Shown: piece by piece, positions 15,288-23,819 of the stretch
How the letters are laid out: every line of letters starts with the position of its first letter
How positions within the stretch are numbered: position 1 is the first letter of the stretch
DNA from: Nocardia anocheti
GTDB lineage: Bacteria > Actinomycetota > Actinomycetes > Mycobacteriales > Mycobacteriaceae
Assembly (NCBI RefSeq): GCF_029675105.1
Contig: NZ_JAQQFV010000008.1
Span: 186,001-250,000 of the forward strand
DNA: 64,000 nt
Direction: 5' to 3'
Notes under the pieces: generated by a model
Told to the model about the DNA's origin: nothing
Database searches by the model: none
Seen by the model: the letters and a program-made list of their open reading frames with translations, nothing else
Translations under genes and position numbers: made by a program

Positions 15288-15932
15288 ATGTTGCAGACGA
15301 CGGCGGTACTCGGGGTGGCCGCGGCCGCGCTCGGGATGGTGCTCACGCCGGGGCCGAACATGATGTACCTGGTGTCGCGGACGGTCGCACAGGGGCGACG
15401 GGCGGGACTGATCTCGCTGGCGGGCGTGGCAGCCGGATTCGGGGTGTATCTGCTGGCCGCCACGGCCGGGATCACCGCCGTGTTCGCCGTGGTCCCCGGC
15501 CTGTACTTGGCCGTGAAGCTGGCGGGCGCGGCCTATCTGCTCTGGCTGGCCTGGCAGGCACTGCGCCCGGGTGGGGTCTCGGTCTTCGCCCCGGCCGACC
15601 TCCCGCACGACCCGGCGCGCCGCCTGTTCACCATGGGCCTGGTCACCAACCTGCTCAACCCCAAGATCGCCATCATGTACATGGCGCTGATCCCCCAGTT
15701 CGTCGACCCGGCCGTGGGCGCCCTCTGGCTCCAGAGCCTGTCCCTGGGTGCCGTCCAGATCACCGTCGCCCTCACCGTCAACGCCCTGATCGTCCTCACC
15801 GCCGCCACCCTGGCCACCTTCCTCACCACCCGCCCCCGCTGGCTGCGCACCCAGCGCTACCTCATGGGCACCGCCCTGGGCACCATCGCCGTCCTCCTGG
15901 CCACCGACCGCACCCGCCCCACCCCCGCCTGA
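15288..15932 (+). CDS. LysE-family translocator
   Basis: Inner-membrane exporter of the LysE/RhtB superfamily, which expels amino acids or related small molecules. The 214 residues form about six hydrophobic helices. The signature near the N-terminus, LTPGPNMMYLVSRTVAQGRRAG, matches the family motif, and NLLNPKIAIMYMALIPQF is the conserved central segment. The ATG has only a weak upstream ribosome site. Substrate cannot be told from sequence, and no LysG-type regulator is adjacent. Confidence 0.88.
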   Translation: MLQTTAVLGVAAAALGMVLTPGPNMMYLVSRTVAQGRRAGLISLAGVAAGFGVYLLAATAGITAVFAVVPGLYLAVKLAGAAYLLWLAWQALRPGGVSVFAPADLPHDPARRLFTMGLVTNLLNPKIAIMYMALIPQFVDPAVGALWLQSLSLGAVQITVALTVNALIVLTAATLATFLTTRPRWLRTQRYLMGTALGTIAVLLATDRTRPTPA

Positions 15933-16110
15933 CCCGGCCCCGCATCCACCACGACGCGCTGTCCCCGGCCTCGGCCGCGGTCATCAGACGCCACCGCACT
16001 GGGTCGCGGGCCGGTGAGACGTCTCCGCGACGCGCCCGGACGGAGGGTGGCGGGGTGATGTGCGGACGCGCGTGTCACTCTGCTCGGTAGTCAGGGCGAA
16101 GGAGTGAGCG

Positions 16111-16800
16111 GTGAGTGTTGCAGTGCTGGTGGCGGCGGTCGTGGCCGGGCCGTCGGTGACCGAGCTGGACTCGGCGGTGACGGCGGTGCATCGCAGCGGT
16201 GAGCTGATGGGCGTGGTCTCGTTCGCGGCCTCGGGCGCGCTGGTCGCGGTGCGCAAGCGACTGGACCTGTTCGGGATCGCGGTGCTCGCCATCGCGACCG
16301 CGCTCGGCGGCGGCATCGTGCGCGATCTGCTCATCGGCCGCACCCCGCCCGCCGCGTTCACCGACCTCACCTACCTGTGCGCGGCGCTGCTCACCGCCCT
16401 TGTCCTGTTCTTCATCGCGCCGTCGCCGCGCCTCACCAAGGGCCCGCTCGAGATCGCCGACGCCATCGGCCTCGGCCTGTTCTGCGTCACCGGCACGGTG
16501 ATCGCCTACTCCGCCGACGTGGGCGCCCCCACCGCCGCCCTGCTCGGCATGACCACCGCCATCGGCGGCGGCGTCCTGCGCGACGTGCTCAGCGGCGAGG
16601 TCCCCAGCGTCCTACGCCCCGACCAGGACCTCTACGCCATCCCCGCCCTCTTCGGCGCCGCCACCACGGCCGCCCTGCTGCACTTCGACCTCTATCACGC
16701 CTGGACCGGCCTGATCGCCGCCGCGGGCGCCATCGGCTTCCGCCTGCTGGCCCGCCACTACCAGTGGCACGCCCCGCTGGCCCGCCACGCCCGCGACTGA
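16111..16800 (+). CDS. TRIC-type trimeric cation channel (UPF0126/YadS)
   Basis: Membrane protein of 229 residues with two repeated three-helix units plus a seventh helix. Each unit carries the family motif: ALGGGIVRDLLIGRTPP in the first and AIGGGVLRDVLSGEVPSVL in the second. Prokaryotic TRIC proteins are potassium-conducting trimers; the role in this organism is not known. The GTG start follows GAAGGAGTGAGC. It is convergent with the aminotransferase gene, with 7 bp between stops. Confidence 0.9.
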   Translation: MSVAVLVAAVVAGPSVTELDSAVTAVHRSGELMGVVSFAASGALVAVRKRLDLFGIAVLAIATALGGGIVRDLLIGRTPPAAFTDLTYLCAALLTALVLFFIAPSPRLTKGPLEIADAIGLGLFCVTGTVIAYSADVGAPTAALLGMTTAIGGGVLRDVLSGEVPSVLRPDQDLYAIPALFGAATTAALLHFDLYHAWTGLIAAAGAIGFRLLARHYQWHAPLARHARD

Positions 16801-16807
16801 CCCCGGC

Positions 16808-17986
16808 TCAGGACACCGCGATCCCCGCGCGCAGTCGGCGCACACCCTCGTCGATCGTCTCGTCGCGCTTGCTGAAGGTGAAGCGCACCAGGTGTTTCCA
16901 GTCCTCGGCGTGGTCGGCGAACACACTCACCGGCACCGCGGCCACGCCCAGCCGGGCCGGGAGTTCCCGGCAGAACGCGAGCCCGTCGGTGGCGCCGAGC
17001 GGACGGATATCGGCGCACACGAAGTAACCACCGGAGCTGGCGTGCACACCGAACCCGGTGTCGCGCAGGGCCGCCGAGAGCCGCAGCCGCTTGTCGGAGA
17101 GCCCATCGCGCAGCGCCCGCACCCACTCCCGCTCGACAGTGATCGCGTGCGCGACGGCGGGCTGGAACGGCCCGCCACCCACGAAGGTGAGGAACTGCTT
17201 GGCCGCGAGCACCCCGTCGAGCAGCGGCGCGGGCGCGCACACCCAGCCGATCTTCCAGCCCGTCACATTGAAAGTCTTCGCCGCACTGGACACCACGACG
17301 GTGCGCTCACGCATACCGGGCAGCGTGGATATGCTGACGTGCTCGACGCCGTCGTAGACCAGATGCTCGTACACCTCGTCGGCCAGCACCAGCAGATCGT
17401 GCTCGCACGCCAGCTCGGCGATGGCCGCGAGATCCTCCCGCGCCAGCACCGATCCCGTCGGGTTGTGCGGTGAATTCACCACCACCATCCGGGTTTTCGA
17501 GGTGATGGCGGCACGCAGACTGTCACGGTCGAGCACGAAGCGGTCGCCGTCGGGCACCAGTCGCGCGGTGCGTCGCCGCGCGCCCGCCAGCGCGACCGAG
17601 GCGGCGTAGGAGTCGTAGTAGGGCTCGATGAGTACCACCTCCTCGTCCGGTTCCACCAGTCCGAGGATGGCCGCGCTGATCGCCTCGGTGGCGCCGACCG
17701 TCACCAGTACCTCGGTCGCCGGGTCGTAGGCGGTGCCGTAGCGGCGGGCGCGATCGTCGGCGACGGCCTGGCGCAGCACCGGCATCCCGCGCCCCGGTGG
17801 GTACTGGTTGAGTCCGTCGGCGATGGCGGCGCGTGCCACCTCGAGCATGCCCGCTGGCCCGTCGGTGTCCGGGAAACCCTGCCCCAGATTGACCGCGTCG
17901 TGGCGCAGGGCGAGTTCGGTCATCTCGGCGAAGATGGTCGATCCGAACGGACGCAATCGGGCGACAGTGGGTGTTTCCTGCGACAT
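16808..17986 (-). CDS. dapC: PLP aminotransferase, DapC-type
   Basis: Fold-type I pyridoxal-phosphate aminotransferase, 392 residues, equivalent by context and sequence to M. tuberculosis Rv0858c (DapC), which transaminates N-succinyl-2-amino-6-ketopimelate in lysine/diaminopimelate synthesis. Visible are the substrate-binding N-terminus NLGQGFPDTDGP, NSPHNPTGS, LADEVYEHLVYDG and the PLP lysine in SSAAKTFNVTGWKIGW. The ATG at 17986 directly follows GGGG; an upstream ATG at 18037 would add a poorly conserved basic stretch. Methionine or kynurenine aminotransferase activity is an alternative because these subfamilies look alike. Confidence 0.82.
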   Translation of the reverse strand: MSQETPTVARLRPFGSTIFAEMTELALRHDAVNLGQGFPDTDGPAGMLEVARAAIADGLNQYPPGRGMPVLRQAVADDRARRYGTAYDPATEVLVTVGATEAISAAILGLVEPDEEVVLIEPYYDSYAASVALAGARRRTARLVPDGDRFVLDRDSLRAAITSKTRMVVVNSPHNPTGSVLAREDLAAIAELACEHDLLVLADEVYEHLVYDGVEHVSISTLPGMRERTVVVSSAAKTFNVTGWKIGWVCAPAPLLDGVLAAKQFLTFVGGGPFQPAVAHAITVEREWVRALRDGLSDKRLRLSAALRDTGFGVHASSGGYFVCADIRPLGATDGLAFCRELPARLGVAAVPVSVFADHAEDWKHLVRFTFSKRDETIDEGVRRLRAGIAVS

Positions 17987-18159
17987 CCCCGCAGCGTATC
18001 CCACTTTTCGTCGACGTTGCCGAACGATAGCGAACACCTATGTTTCACAAACGTTTTGCACCTTTGACCTGCACTATTGTGCGGTGACCCAACCTCAGCT
18101 AGCCTCGCCGTGTTCTACCTCACACACCACGTCGTGGTGGCATATCGAAAGGGGCTCCT

Positions 18160-18375
18160 ATGGCCTCACCTCTGCTCGACTTCATCGTGCACCCGGCCGC
18201 GTCGGAGGTCGCCGGTTCGGCACTGCAGTTCATCCACGATCATCTGATCGCCAACCCGATCGTCGACTACTTCACCGGTTCGGCGACCCCGGACAACAAC
18301 ATGGGTTCCTCGACGGGCGATTTCAACCTCGGCTCGTCGACCGGCAACCACAACTGGGGTTCCACCTACCCCTAG
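18160..18375 (+). CDS. Small repeat protein, unrecognised
   Basis: A 71-residue protein preceded by a strong ribosome site (AAAGGGG, 5 nt from ATG), so it is likely real. The N-terminal 43 residues form an amphipathic helical stretch (MASPLLDFIVHPAASEV...). The tail consists of nine-residue units NMGSSTGDF, NLGSSTGNH and the partial NWGSTYP. The N-x-G rhythm recalls the asparagine/glycine repeats of mycobacterial PPE-MPTR proteins, but no PE or PPE domain is present. There is no classical signal peptide. It has its own terminator 12 bp downstream. Upstream, 18125-18139 (CACCACG-T-CGTGGTG) is a perfect dyad that could be an operator. Function unknown. Confidence 0.7.
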   Translation: MASPLLDFIVHPAASEVAGSALQFIHDHLIANPIVDYFTGSATPDNNMGSSTGDFNLGSSTGNHNWGSTYP

Positions 18376-18386
18376 ACCGGCCTCGC

Positions 18387-18421
18387 ACATCGGACCGGAT
18401 CGCGCGGGTCCGGTCCGATGT
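18387..18421. terminator. Bidirectional terminator hairpin
   Basis: ACATCGGACCGGA pairs perfectly with TCCGGTCCGATGT over 13 bp. It lies between the stop of the small repeat protein and the stop of the convergent sigma factor gene. Confidence 0.82.
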
Positions 18422-18426
18422 CGCCG

Positions 18427-19308
18427 TCAGCGCGACCGCGCGCCCGCCAGTTTCATCACATTGGCGAAATCGTAAGCAGCCCAGATCTTTTCCTCGTGCA
18501 CCGTGAAGCCCAGTACCCGCACCGGGCGCCCGAACGGCGAGTTCGGATCGGTGAGCACCAGTCCCGACCGCCCGTTCACCCTGGCCGATCCCAGTTCCAG
18601 CGCCTGTTCGGCGAGGTGCCTGCGCCACAGTCCCAGCGCCAGCCGGGCGATGGTGTCCACGCCAGCGACGACTTCCAGTGCCGTCTCGACGGTCCCGCCC
18701 GCATCGCCGACGAAGGTCGCCTCCGGGTGCAGTGTCGCCGCGACGGCGGTGACGTCGTCCGCCGCCAACGCGGCGAGAAAGCGCTGCACCGAGGCGTCGT
18801 GCACGTCCTCGGGGACCGGCGCCGGTGCCACCGCCCCGCGCCCCGCCGCCACGGCCGCCCGCACCACGTCGGCCTCGAGGTCGAGGATCGCGCCGATCTC
18901 CTCGACCGCCATGCCGAACCCGTCGCACAGCACCACGGCCACCCGCTGCGACGGCGGCAAGGCGTCGAGCGCCACCATGACCGCCAACCGGCAGTTCGCA
19001 TCGCGCACCAGCGGATCCAGCGGACCCACCCCCGCGCCCGTGACGATCGGCTCCGGAAGCCACTGCCCCACATAGCTTTCCCGCCGCACGGTCGCCGACC
19101 GCAGGTAATCGAGGCAGATCCGCGCGACCACCGTGGTGAGCCAAGCCCGCAGATCCTCGATCTCCGACTGATGCACCCCCGCCATCCGCAGCCACGCCTC
19201 CTGCACCGCGTCCTCGGCGTCGCCGACGCTGCCGGTGAGCCGGTAGGCGACCGAAAGCAGATGCGCTCGACGCGATTCGAACAGGTCGGCGAGAAGTGGG
19301 GAAACCAT
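18427..19308 (-). CDS. ECF sigma factor, SigJ-like
   Basis: Extracytoplasmic-function sigma-70 factor, 293 residues. Region 2 is LLSVAYRLTGSVGDAEDAVQEAWLR, with a linker WLPEPIVTG typical of the SigJ group. Region 4 (ALPPSQRVAVVLCDGFGMAVEEIG) is followed by a C-terminal SnoaL-like domain (about 175-290, FLAALAADDVTAVAATLHPEATFV) that replaces a separate anti-sigma factor in this class. No anti-sigma gene is adjacent, as expected. The helix-turn-helix of region 4.2 is degenerate in its last part (AILDLEADVVRAAVAAGRGAV). Targets are not identifiable. Confidence 0.87.
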   Translation of the reverse strand: MVSPLLADLFESRRAHLLSVAYRLTGSVGDAEDAVQEAWLRMAGVHQSEIEDLRAWLTTVVARICLDYLRSATVRRESYVGQWLPEPIVTGAGVGPLDPLVRDANCRLAVMVALDALPPSQRVAVVLCDGFGMAVEEIGAILDLEADVVRAAVAAGRGAVAPAPVPEDVHDASVQRFLAALAADDVTAVAATLHPEATFVGDAGGTVETALEVVAGVDTIARLALGLWRRHLAEQALELGSARVNGRSGLVLTDPNSPFGRPVRVLGFTVHEEKIWAAYDFANVMKLAGARSR

Positions 19309-19350
19309 CGCGGCCGATCCTACGGAGAACCCCCCGGCCCACCCCGACCG

Positions 19351-19515
19351 GGCCCGTCAGCGGAAAGCGCCTGTTCCGGGGGTGGGCGTGGTCAAGTCCG
19401 ACGGAGGCCCGCCAGCGGAAAAGCGCCTGTCCCGAGGCGGCCGCGGTCCAGTCCAACACTGACCGTCAGCGGACAGCGCGTGCCCCGAGGCGAGCGCGGT
19501 TCAGTGTTCGCGGGC
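19351..19515. repeat. Imperfect 55-bp tandem repeat, three units
   Basis: Units begin at 19351, 19406 and 19461 with the shared core CGTCAGCGG or CGCCAGCGG, then AAAGCGC/ACAGCGC and CTGTCCCGAGG-like sequence. Period 55 bp. The third unit runs into the last codons of hrpB, so the repeat spans the gene's 3' boundary. The spacer holds no other feature. Confidence 0.65.
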
Positions 19516-22416
19516 GCGGCGGGCGGTGCCGCGGTGGGGGACGACGGTGGTGGGGTCTTCGGGCCAGGCGTGTTTGGGGTAGCGGCCGCGCAGGTCGGCG
19601 CGGACCTGTGGCCAGCCGGTGCGCCAGAAGGAGGGGAGGTCGGCGGTGACGGCGACCGGGCGCTGGGCCGGGGAGAGCAGGTGGAGCAGGATGCCCGCGC
19701 GGCCGTCGGCGAGGGTGGGCGGGGTGGTCCAGCCGAAGATCTCCTGGACCTTCACCGCCAGGACGGGCTGGTCGGCGCTGTAGTCGAGGCGCACGCGGCT
19801 GCCGGACGGGACCTCGAGGCGTTCGGGGGCGAGCTCGTCGAAGCGGGCGGCCTCGGGCCAGGGCAGCAGGCGGCGCAGGGCGGTGCCCGCGTCGATGCGG
19901 GCCAGATCGGCGCGGCGGCGGACGGTCGTGAGGTCAGGGGCGAGCCAGCGGTCGAGGTCGGCGAGGAGGGTGTCGTCGTCGACGGCGGGCCAGGGCGCGC
20001 CGAGGGTTCGGTGCAGGAAGGCGAGACGCTCCCGCAGACCGCGGGCGTCCTCGTCCCAGCGCAGCAGCGCCAGCCCTTCCGCACGCAGCCCGTCGCGGAC
20101 CGCCTGATCGAGCAACTCCGGATCGGGTCGGTGCAGTGGCTTTTCCGACAGCACGATCGCCCCGAGCCGTTCCACCCGCCGGGCGAGCACCGCGCCGGAT
20201 TCCCACCGCACCTCCTCCGCGCGGACCACCAGCCCCGGCGCCGCCTCCCGCGCCAGATCCTCATCGGCGATGGCCGCCAACCGAATCCGCCCCTCGGCCC
20301 GCCCCGGCTCCCGATCGGCCACCGCCACCGCCAACCACTCCGCGTCGGCCAGCCCGGAGCCCGGCGGCAACGTCACCGCCGTTCCCCCGGCCATCAGATA
20401 CGAGGCCCCACCCGCCCGTCGCCGCGCCAACCGCTCCGGCTGCGCCAACGCGATCATCACCGCCGCGACCTCGATCACCGAACCACCCCGGCTCCCCTGC
20501 CGCTCGGCAGGAGTCCGACCCGCCGATCTCCCACCCGTTCCCGCCGACCCGGAAGTACCTGTGTCGGCAGAAGCCCGACCTGACGACCTCCCACCCGTTC
20601 CTGCCGACCCAGTGGTGTCCGTGTCGGCAGGAACCTGACCCGACGACCTCCGGCGCGTTCCCGGCGACCCGGACGCCTGCGTGGCAGCGGCCGCGTCATC
20701 CGGGCCGCCGGTGGGCCCGCTGTCCAGCAACCGCGCGCCCGCTCGCCCCGTCTCGGCCGAGCTGTTCGGGGGATCATCGACCGACAAACCTTGCGCGGCC
20801 AGGAGTCGGACCAGGCGTTGGACCTCTTTGACCCAGCGCGGTGGGCGTTCGGTGCGCAGAGCGCGGAGGGCGGCGGCCGCGTCGGGGGTGCGGGCGAGGG
20901 AGTCGTCGTCCATGAGGACGACCATTTCGGCGGCGGCGCGGGGCCCGACGTGGGTGGCGCCGTCGAGCAGGGCGCGGGCCAGGCGCGGATGTAGGCCGAG
21001 GGCCGACATGGCGCGACCGCGCTCGGTGACGCGGCCGGATTCATCGAGGGCGCCCAGGGCATGCAGGACGGAGCGACCGGCGGCCAGCCCGCCTTCGGGC
21101 GGCGCGTCCCACCAGGCCAGACCGGAGCCGTCGGGGGTGCCCCAGCAGGCCAATTCCAGGGCGAGACGGGTGAGTTCGGCGGTCCGGATCTCCGGTTCGG
21201 GGTAGGCGGGCAGAGTCTGGTGCTCGTACTCCGGCCAGCACCGCCATGCCCGACCGGGCGCCTCACGCCCCGCACGCCCCGCCCGCTGCTCGGCGACGGC
21301 GGCCGAAACCCGCACGGTCGCAAGGCCGGACAGTCCCCGCCGATGATCGATCCGTGGCACCCGTGACAGACCCGAGTCCACTACCGCTCGCACCCCGGGC
21401 ACGGTGAGACTGGATTCGGCCACCGCCGTGGACAATACGACCCGCCGCCGAGCCCCCGGCCGCAACGCGGTGTCCTGCACCGCGGCCCCGAGGCGCCCGT
21501 GCAACTGCACCACATCGACACCCTCGAGATCACGCAGCATCCCCGCCGTCCGATTGATCTCACCGACGCCCGGCAGAAACACCAGTACGTCCCCCTCGGT
21601 AGCCACGAGCGCCGCCCTGACAGCCCGCGCGACCTGCGCCTCGACCCGTTCCCGAGGCAGCGCGGGCACATAGTCGACATCAACCGGATAGGCCCGCCCA
21701 CGCACTTCGAGCACCGGCGCACTGCCCGCAGCCGGACCAGCAACGCGACGCGCGCCCGGATCGGCCGCAACCGGTCCAGCAGCAGCACGCGTGCCCAGAT
21801 CGGCCGCAGTCGGATCAGCAACATCACCCGCGCTCAGACGGGGCACAGCCAGTCCAGCCGCACCACCCGCGCCTGGATCAGCGGGAACAGCCTCCCCGGT
21901 ACCGAGGAGCGCGGCGAGACGACCGGCCGCGACGGTCGCCGACGTGGCGAGAACGCGCAGGTCCGGACGTAATCCGGAGCGTGCGTCGAGCAGCAGGGCC
22001 AGGAGCAGGTCGGCGTCGAGATGACGCTCGTGGCATTCGTCGAGCACGACCGTGCCGACTCCGGGCAGCTCCGGGTCCTGCTGTAAGCGCCGCACCAGCA
22101 GGCCCGAGGTCACCACCTCGATCCGCGTCCTGGCCCCGACCTTCCGATCTCCGCGCACCGCGTACCCGACGGTCTCCCCCACCCGCTCCCCGAGCAGCGC
22201 CGCCATCCGTGCCGCCGCCGCCCGCGCGGCCAGCCGCCGTGGTTCGGCGACCACCACCTTCCCCTCGGTCGCGGCCGCCAAAGCCAACGGAACCAAGGTC
22301 GTCTTGCCGGTGCCCGGCGGCGCGACCAGCACCGCGACACCCCGCCCGGTCAGCGTCTCGACGATCTCGTCCAGCGCCGACCGCACCGGCAGATCAGGCA
22401 GTTCAGGCAGTTTCAT
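19501..22416 (-). CDS. hrpB: HrpB-type ATP-dependent helicase
   Basis: DEAH-class RNA-helicase-like ATPase of the HrpB family. Motif I APPGTGKTTLVPLAL is at residues 32-46, motif II is DECHERH, motif III TSATV, motif VI QRAGRAGR, and the HrpB-specific C-terminal domain ends near SFWRTGWPQVRADLRGRYPKHAWPEDP. At 971 residues it is longer than the usual 800-850. The excess is in two low-complexity insertions: an Ala/Gly/Pro/Asp-rich one (about 182-236) and three 20-residue tandem repeats at residues 583-642. Both lie between conserved blocks, so the fold is probably intact. The cellular role of HrpB is poorly known. Confidence 0.92.
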   Translation of the reverse strand: MKLPELPDLPVRSALDEIVETLTGRGVAVLVAPPGTGKTTLVPLALAAATEGKVVVAEPRRLAARAAAARMAALLGERVGETVGYAVRGDRKVGARTRIEVVTSGLLVRRLQQDPELPGVGTVVLDECHERHLDADLLLALLLDARSGLRPDLRVLATSATVAAGRLAALLGTGEAVPADPGAGGAAGLAVPRLSAGDVADPTAADLGTRAAAGPVAADPGARRVAGPAAGSAPVLEVRGRAYPVDVDYVPALPRERVEAQVARAVRAALVATEGDVLVFLPGVGEINRTAGMLRDLEGVDVVQLHGRLGAAVQDTALRPGARRRVVLSTAVAESSLTVPGVRAVVDSGLSRVPRIDHRRGLSGLATVRVSAAVAEQRAGRAGREAPGRAWRCWPEYEHQTLPAYPEPEIRTAELTRLALELACWGTPDGSGLAWWDAPPEGGLAAGRSVLHALGALDESGRVTERGRAMSALGLHPRLARALLDGATHVGPRAAAEMVVLMDDDSLARTPDAAAALRALRTERPPRWVKEVQRLVRLLAAQGLSVDDPPNSSAETGRAGARLLDSGPTGGPDDAAAATQASGSPGTRRRSSGQVPADTDTTGSAGTGGRSSGRASADTGTSGSAGTGGRSAGRTPAERQGSRGGSVIEVAAVMIALAQPERLARRRAGGASYLMAGGTAVTLPPGSGLADAEWLAVAVADREPGRAEGRIRLAAIADEDLAREAAPGLVVRAEEVRWESGAVLARRVERLGAIVLSEKPLHRPDPELLDQAVRDGLRAEGLALLRWDEDARGLRERLAFLHRTLGAPWPAVDDDTLLADLDRWLAPDLTTVRRRADLARIDAGTALRRLLPWPEAARFDELAPERLEVPSGSRVRLDYSADQPVLAVKVQEIFGWTTPPTLADGRAGILLHLLSPAQRPVAVTADLPSFWRTGWPQVRADLRGRYPKHAWPEDPTTVVPHRGTARRAREH
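20491..20670 (-). repeat. In-frame 60-bp tandem repeat within hrpB
   Basis: Three head-to-tail 60-bp units encode 20-residue repeats. The first starts GSPGTRRRSSGQVPADTDTT, the second GSAGTGGRSSGRASADTGTS, and the third begins GSAGTGGRSAGRTPAE. Because the unit is a multiple of three, copy number could change without shifting the frame. Confidence 0.9.
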
Positions 22417-22517
22417 CGCTCACCAGTCTGCCTGCCCGCCTCTCCTGCCCTCGACCACCGTCCACGCACCGCCCCCCCGCGGCGAGGCAACAGGTCACCA
22501 TCTTTACGAACGCGGCA

Positions 22518-23354
22518 TCAAGTTCGCCGTCGGATCACCGAGGAGCCACCGTCGGGGTCCTCGGCACCAACGCTGGGCGATCCCGTCGCGCGGAAGAACC
22601 GCCTCGTCTCCAGGTCGGCGGGGAGATACGCCTCGATCGCGATCTCGTCCAGCGCCGTATCGAAGGCGGCGCCGAGGGTGGTGACAGTGTTGACGAAGCA
22701 GAGGTCGGTGCCCCGGAAGGCAAGTCGCAGGGACAGGGCAGCCTCCGTCGGATCAGGTCGTCCCGGCTCGGGTTCGGGGCCGTACGTGATCAGTTCCTCG
22801 TACAGCGCGTGCAGGTGGGGATCTCCGCTGCGTGCGGCCTGGTGGGCGAGCCGGGGCAGCAGGTAGGAGCGAACCTGGTCGAGGTTGCGCAGGCGGGGTG
22901 CGAGGCCGTCCGGGTGCAGGCCGAGCCGCATCATGTTGATCGGTGGACAAGTCAGTTCGGGCGCGGCGCCGTCCAGGAAGACCTCGACCGCGCTGTTGGC
23001 CAACACCAGATTCCACCGCCGATCCACCGCGAGCGCGGGATACGGTTCGTGTGCCAGCAGCACCTGCTGCACGGTCTCGCGGGCCCGCGCCAGATCCGGC
23101 CGGTCCAGCGGCCGCGCACCGAAGACCGGCGCGTGCCCGGCGGCCACCAGGAGCCGGTTGCGCTCGCCGGGCGGCACGTCGAGCCGGTCGGCCAGGTGCA
23201 GCACCATCGCGCTGCTCGGGGTGGTGCGCCCGGTCTCGACGAAACTGAGATGCCGCGCCGAGACCTCCGCCGCGATGGCCAGATCCAGCTGACTCAACCC
23301 CCTGCGCCGACGCCACTCCCGCAGCAGGTCACCGACGGATCGTTCCCGAGTCAT
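22518..23354 (-). CDS. XRE-type regulator with MmyB-like ligand domain
   Basis: Transcription factor of 278 residues. The helix-turn-helix is N-terminal (about 8-65: LREWRRRRGLSQLDLAIAAEVS, then HLSFVETGRTTPS). A MmyB-like PAS-type domain follows (about 85-260: YPALAVDRRWNLVLANSAVEVF). Members of this family commonly sit divergently from an oxidoreductase or small enzyme they control; here the partner is the SnoaL-like gene at 23440. ATG 23354 is chosen because it gives the standard family N-terminus; an upstream start at 23411 would run through the candidate operator. Confidence 0.85.
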   Translation of the reverse strand: MTRERSVGDLLREWRRRRGLSQLDLAIAAEVSARHLSFVETGRTTPSSAMVLHLADRLDVPPGERNRLLVAAGHAPVFGARPLDRPDLARARETVQQVLLAHEPYPALAVDRRWNLVLANSAVEVFLDGAAPELTCPPINMMRLGLHPDGLAPRLRNLDQVRSYLLPRLAHQAARSGDPHLHALYEELITYGPEPEPGRPDPTEAALSLRLAFRGTDLCFVNTVTTLGAAFDTALDEIAIEAYLPADLETRRFFRATGSPSVGAEDPDGGSSVIRRRT

Positions 23355-23390
23355 CCCCAGAGTCTGCGCTGCCGGAACTCCCCCAGCCAC

Positions 23391-23403
23391 TACCCCTCGG
23401 GTA
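23391..23403. promoter_or_regulatory. Candidate operator of the MmyB-like regulator
   Basis: TACCCCTCGGGTA is a perfect 5-bp dyad (TACCC/GGGTA, 3-nt centre) in the 85-bp gap between the divergent regulator and SnoaL-like genes. Position and symmetry suggest a site for autoregulation and control of the partner. Confidence 0.5.
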
Positions 23404-23439
23404 ATCGACACACCCGCCCACCTCGGCGACAGTCACCCC

Positions 23440-23769
23440 ATGACAACCAACAAGCACCTCGTGGTCGACGCCTTCCACCGCTTCGCGGCGGGCGACATCG
23501 ATGTCCTGCGCACCCTGCTGCACGAGGACTTCCTCGAACACAGCCCCGGAAACCCCAGCGGCCGCGACGCTTTCATCGACTTCATCCGCGCGGCCCCCGT
23601 CGCGGGCGCCGAACTGAGCCTCGAACGCGTCGTCGCCGAAGAAGACCTGGTCGTCGTGCACTATCGGATGACCCCGCGCGGCGAGACGAACAGCATTGCG
23701 GTGGTGGACATCTGGCGCCTGGCCGATGGCCTGATCGTCGAACACTGGGACGTGGTCCAACCCGGCTGA
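23440..23769 (+). CDS. SnoaL-like (NTF2-fold) protein
   Basis: A 109-residue single-domain protein of the SnoaL-like/NTF2 superfamily, recognisable from VVDAFHRFAAGDIDVLRTLLHEDFLEHSP, then GRDAFIDFI, VVVHYRMTPRGETNSIAVVDIWRLADGLIVEHWDVVQP. The cone-shaped fold is used by small isomerases, hydrolases and ligand binders; the ending resembles proteins often annotated as predicted SnoaL-like aldol condensation enzymes. Actual substrate unknown. It is divergent from the XRE regulator that probably controls it. Confidence 0.82.
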   Translation: MTTNKHLVVDAFHRFAAGDIDVLRTLLHEDFLEHSPGNPSGRDAFIDFIRAAPVAGAELSLERVVAEEDLVVVHYRMTPRGETNSIAVVDIWRLADGLIVEHWDVVQPG

Positions 23770-23780
23770 CGCGAAAAGCA

Positions 23781-23810
23781 CTGTGACCCCGGATCTCTCC
23801 GGGGCCACAG
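23781..23810. terminator. Terminator between convergent genes
   Basis: CTGTGACCCCGG and CCGGGGCCACAG form a 12-bp stem with one mismatch around ATCTCT. It lies 11 bp after the SnoaL stop and 9 bp before the aroF-type stop. Confidence 0.75.
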
Positions 23811-23819
23811 GGGTGACGA

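Noticed and set aside
13296..15932. 878-codon open frame on the plus strand
   Set aside because: The first two thirds are antisense to XPB and the spacer repeats; only the last 214 codons, from 15288, are a real LysE-type gene.
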